Shown piece after piece: positions 60,601 through 64,000 of a DNA stretch of 64,000 nt; position 1 is the first letter of the stretch, and the number at the start of each line of letters is the position of its first letter. This stretch comes from Cymodocea nodosa (taxonomy: Eukaryota; Streptophyta; Magnoliopsida; Alismatales; Cymodoceaceae): NCBI GenBank assembly GCA_036874045.1, contig CM072335.1:4794001-4858000 (forward strand). Direction: 5' to 3'. Position numbers and translations under genes: made by a program. The notes below the pieces were generated by a model. The model was not told the origin of the DNA. It saw only the letters and a list, made by a program, of their open reading frames with translations, and searched no databases.

Positions 60601-62150
60601 AACTCTTTGCTGTTAAAGCTATTCTCTTTAACATATAGCTACAATATTCCTGCAACTTTGGAGTTATTCTTTTTGAAATTGAAATGAACACAATGTTAGT
60701 TCTGAAGATGAACACAACACAACGTTATTTCATTGCTTTTTCCTATTAAAGTAGTTTTCAACGAAAACCTGTGTCTTTTGGTCTTGCACTTCTTCTCTCT
60801 TATCTCATCTCATGTTGCCGATGTCACTAATTGTACAACCCAATATTAGACATCTTGTTCTCATTATTTGCCCTTGTGGCTTTGCTGCAAGTATCTTCTT
60901 CTCTCAAGACATTGTTGTACACCCAAACTCTTTATTAATTAATTCATTCTTCCTTCCCTGGTTATGGAAGGATAGAGAGTTATTACACTTTCTCACTTTT
61001 ATTCTTCTCCTTCTCCCTACTCTCACACGGTATCAGCCTAAGTCGGCCCTTCTTAGTTCTTCCATCATGGCTACACCACCCTCTCTCTCTCCTTTGCATG
61101 CATCACTTCTCCACTCCCAAGGACCAAAATTCTTTTCCCTATTGGAAAGATTAGTTTAAAATTGTCATTCAATTGCATCATCTTAGCTTCACCCTCATCG
61201 ATACGTCGTTGTTGTCCACTCTCCGTAATGGTGCTCCTAACCCTACTTATCAATGATGGGTTGATACTAACAAGCTCGTCCGTAGCTGAATCAATGCTAT
61301 GGTGTCCTTGCCCATGTTGATTCCTTACAAGTTTGCTGTTGAAGTTTGGTACGTTCTTGAACGACTACTTTCTCCTGCAATTGAAGTTCACATCAACACT
61401 CTTCAAGAACGCCATCACAGTTTAAAGAAAGCTTCTGATGTGTCTATGATTGGCTATCTTCTTCAAGCCAAGACACTTGCAAATCATTTGGCGGCGACTG
61501 GTTCTTCCATGCCTGATCAAGCTCTTAATAGCATTATTCTTCGTGGTTTAGGACCAAAGTATAAGCTCTTTGTCTCCATTACTTAGTTTCATGAATCTCT
61601 CACCTTTGATGTTCTTTATGGCTTGCTCCTTTAGGAAGAGAGTATTCAGAAACATTTTTCTAGTTCCCCTATTGCTTTTCAAGCTTCTTCCAGCCAACAA
61701 TAATTTCGTAACAATTGTTTTCGAGGCAAGGGCAAGGGCTACGGTCATGGCTGTGGAAGGGACTACTCCTATATTTCTTCATTTATGAGTGTTCCAACCA
61801 TGCTTTTCAGGCCGGCTCCTTGCCAACAACTTCTTGACGATCAGTTTGAATGACATTGGTGATTCCTGGCATCTCGATTTAGGGGTGTCTCAACACATGA
61901 CCTTGAACTCCTCTCATATGTTTGAAGTTCAACCTTATATAAGTAACTCGTCCATTATTGTTGGTAATGGCAACAGACTACCTATCTCTCTCGTTGGAAA
62001 TATTCTGCTCAATACTAATTCTGGTCCTTTTATACTCTAAAGAGCATTATATGTTCTTGATCTTAAAATAGATCTTTTATCTATTCAAAGATTTGCATTT
62101 GAAAACAATTACTTCTTTCTTCTCAATTCTAATCGATTTATTGTCGAGGG
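60600..62150 (+). mobile_element. Copia element fossil, 5' part
   Basis: A primer-binding-site-like CGGTATCAGCC follows ACTCTCACA near 61028, so about 60610-61027 is probably the 5' LTR. Gag wording follows (ATG at 61068; LERLLSPAIEVHINTLQERH around 61360; LANHLAATGSSMPDQALNSI, then ILRGLGPKYK). Protease wording is WHLDLGVSQHMT (about 61870). A GAG-pre-integrase-like stretch runs to 62150, where the coding similarity stops at the start of another element. Broken in several places; later pol domains and the 3' LTR are not in the window. Confidence 0.8.
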
Positions 62151-62819
62151 TGTAGACACCCCACTTTTGCGATGACTTTGACCCGGGTCTAAAGAAGGGA
62201 AAACATGCAAACCCCATGGGTCTAAAAGCCTACTTTCCTTTTTTCTTTAGGGCCCATGTTCCCTCTTCCTCCCCCTCAAGGAAAGGAGACCGGTGTGGGT
62301 TGGGCTTGAAGACTCACCTTCCTTCTTCCTTCTTCCATCTTCCTTCTCTTTAAGGAGAGGAAGACACCTTTGTTGAACTCAAAGGTTCATTTTCCTTCTC
62401 CCCTTTCTCTAAGAGGAGCGAATTATTTTGTTTGGCCCAAAAACCCATAGCTTACCTCCTCTCCTTACTAGGGGAAGATGAATTATATAACTTAGGCCTT
62501 TAAAGGCCCATACCCCATCTTCCCCTTTTATATATTTTTGGGCCACCAAAAAGCTCACGCCCTACCTTTCCAATGTCATGCAAAGGTAAATTATCTTGGG
62601 GCCTTCCAAGGCCCATATACACACCATTCCTTTTTCGGAATTTTATATAGAGGGCCTAGAGGCAAACGTCCGTGCAAGAAAGCTATTTGGAGTTTAATTT
62701 TAACTATACTCTATGTCAGATCATCACCCATGCATATTCAACGGTCTATATTGAATTAACTATTTACATATCTATTCCTAAGGTTATAATTAATTTAACG
62801 AACCCAATAGTCATGATTT

Positions 62820-63220
62820 ACTCCACCTTATGCATCCAATGGTCTTGACCACCTTAATCTAGTGGCCATGATTAAATTAACCTTTCGTATCCCACATCTT
62901 AGGATTGGGATCGATTTTATGAATCCAACGACCATAATTCATTTCATCAAATCCATCTAATGACCTTAGATCATCATGATCCAACAACCATGAATTAATT
63001 TGACTCCTCACCTCCTCCATCCAAGGGTCGTGATTTATTCTATCACCTAATGATCATAATTCAAATCTTCATTTACATCTAATGAATTTAGATCATCCCA
63101 ATCCAATGGCCAAGATTAAATTGACCCCTCATCTCCTCCATCCAATGGATCCCATGAAGTGTGGCACTCCATGCACATCCAATGGCCAAAAGCACCTCCA
63201 CCATGGACCATCCAATGGCT
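62820..63220. repeat. Degenerate repeats with core ATCCAATGGCCATGATT
   Basis: Ten or more variants of (C)ATCCAATGG(C/T)CATGATT or ATCTAATGACCTTAGATC occur every 25-60 bp, alternating direct motifs with linking ATTAAATTGACC-like sequence. Confidence 0.75.
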
Positions 63221-63337
63221 CCAAGCCAACCATGTTATCAATCCATCTCCACACTCTTATTTTGAGCTCTCCAAGTCACTCCCTAGTGAAATGAAAGCAC
63301 CACATCATGGAAGGTAGCAAGCATTTTTTTAAAAAAA

Positions 63338-63358
63338 TATATATATATATATATATAT
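63338..63358. repeat. (AT)n run
   Basis: About ten AT units preceded by poly-A. Confidence 0.9.
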
Positions 63359-63378
63359 TTTTAAACTACCTAGTGAAC

Positions 63379-63570
63379 ACTAGGAGTATCCTTAGAGGTG
63401 ATAGAAGATGAACCTTTATGGACATTCAAACAGTCTGGTATATACTAGGAGTATTTATGGAGGTGATAACATGTAAGTCTTAATGGACACTCAAATGGCT
63501 TGGTATACATTAGAAGTATCTAAGGAAGGGAATGCTTGTAGGAGGCCTTAATATAGTAGATTTCTCCAAG
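63379..63570. repeat. 65-bp tandem repeat, three copies
   Basis: Copies start ACTAGGAGTATC (63379), ACTAGGAGTATT (63444) and ATTAGAAGTATC (about 63509), each followed by GGAGGTGATA-like and TGGACA..TCAAA..TGGTATA wording. Located inside the putative Gypsy-like LTR. Confidence 0.8.
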
Positions 63571-63944
63571 TATCGTATACTTTGTCCCGTAGAGATTCCT
63601 AACTAGTTGGAGGTACCTTAAGTAGCCTCATCCACCAACTCGATTGAGATTACTGATTGAGGCAATGCTTGCAATGTTGACACTTAAGTTAAATAAGTGG
63701 TGTACATACCTACAACTTGCCAATGCTTGAGTAGAGCCCAGCACTACTACCTATAGACACTACATGAGAACTTTCCAAGTGGTCACCCATCTTGGTTCTA
63801 CTCTCGCTCAAATACAGTTAACTCTAGAGTTCTTACAAAAGCTAGTGCTTGGTAATAAGTATAAATGCACCTAGGTAGTAAGCATTGAAGGTGTCTTGAA
63901 TGTGGAGAACCAATACAAAAGGAGGCTCTCCACTCTCTTTCTCT

Positions 63945-63977
63945 CTCTCCTCCTCCTCCTCCTCCTCCTCCTCCTCC
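63945..63977. repeat. (CTC)n microsatellite
   Basis: About ten CTC units after a CT run, just downstream of the LTR TATA box. Confidence 0.9.
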
Positions 63978-64000
63978 ACACACTTACACCTCTCACGACC

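Larger units (their letters stand above)
62151..64000 (+). mobile_element. Long Gypsy-like LTR inserted into the Copia fossil (continues off window)
   Basis: Begins abruptly with TGTAGACACCCC, an LTR start found in plant long-LTR Gypsy elements. It runs 1.85 kb without coding similarity and carries a TATA box (TATAAATGC) near 63860 about 140 bp before the window ends, consistent with a U3 region. It contains internal short repeats and no gene. Neither a second LTR nor the 3' end is visible, so solo LTR and full element cannot be told apart. Confidence 0.6.

Overview
The window is nuclear DNA of a flowering plant. It is AT-rich, its genes have GT-AG introns, and its proteins are plant families: a group-E-type PP2C, COP9 subunit CSN6, an F-box/LRR protein, a HAPLESS8-type protein and a WIP nuclear-envelope protein ending in VVPT. 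The spaces between genes, and several introns, hold old Copia, TRIM, Gypsy-like, CACTA and Mutator-like debris. The sequence alone does not fix the species or decide between monocot, magnoliid and eudicot.

Layout. 1-1490 (+): 3' end of a PP2C gene. 1491-5900: AT-rich spacer with an array of short near-palindromes at 3890-4399. 6028-15221 (+): CSN6, nine exons. Its 3.9-kb third intron carries a foldback, a TRIM and duplicated Copia debris, and its sixth intron carries a Mutator-like inverted-repeat element. 17336-20529 (-): four-exon FBL10-like F-box/LRR gene with a GA/TA microsatellite just 5' of the ATG. 20641-29540: about 9 kb with no recognised gene. 31518-36914 (+): HAP8-like gene with a long pyrimidine-rich leader. 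38993-45877 (-): a plant-conserved protein of unknown function with nine exons, including a tandemly duplicated, frame-preserving exon pair; an old Copia element sits in its first intron. 46000-55400: repeat-rich, with a second Copia fossil, a CACTA transposase relic, an AKAP17A-like pseudogene and three 246-bp tandem repeats. 55600-59031 (+): WIP gene. 59250-59930: unexplained GC-rich island. 60600-64000: Copia fossil interrupted by a long Gypsy-like LTR that runs off the window.

The host genes are unrelated housekeeping or regulatory loci, not an operon-like cluster. CSN6 and the F-box protein both belong broadly to the ubiquitin system (COP9 deneddylates cullins; F-box proteins are SCF receptors), but their adjacency is probably chance. 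The strongest unusual observation is the duplicated exon pair in the 38993-45877 gene. Both copies are open, in phase and flanked by intact splice sites, so the gene could make either a lengthened protein or two alternative forms. No new defence or mobile system was found.
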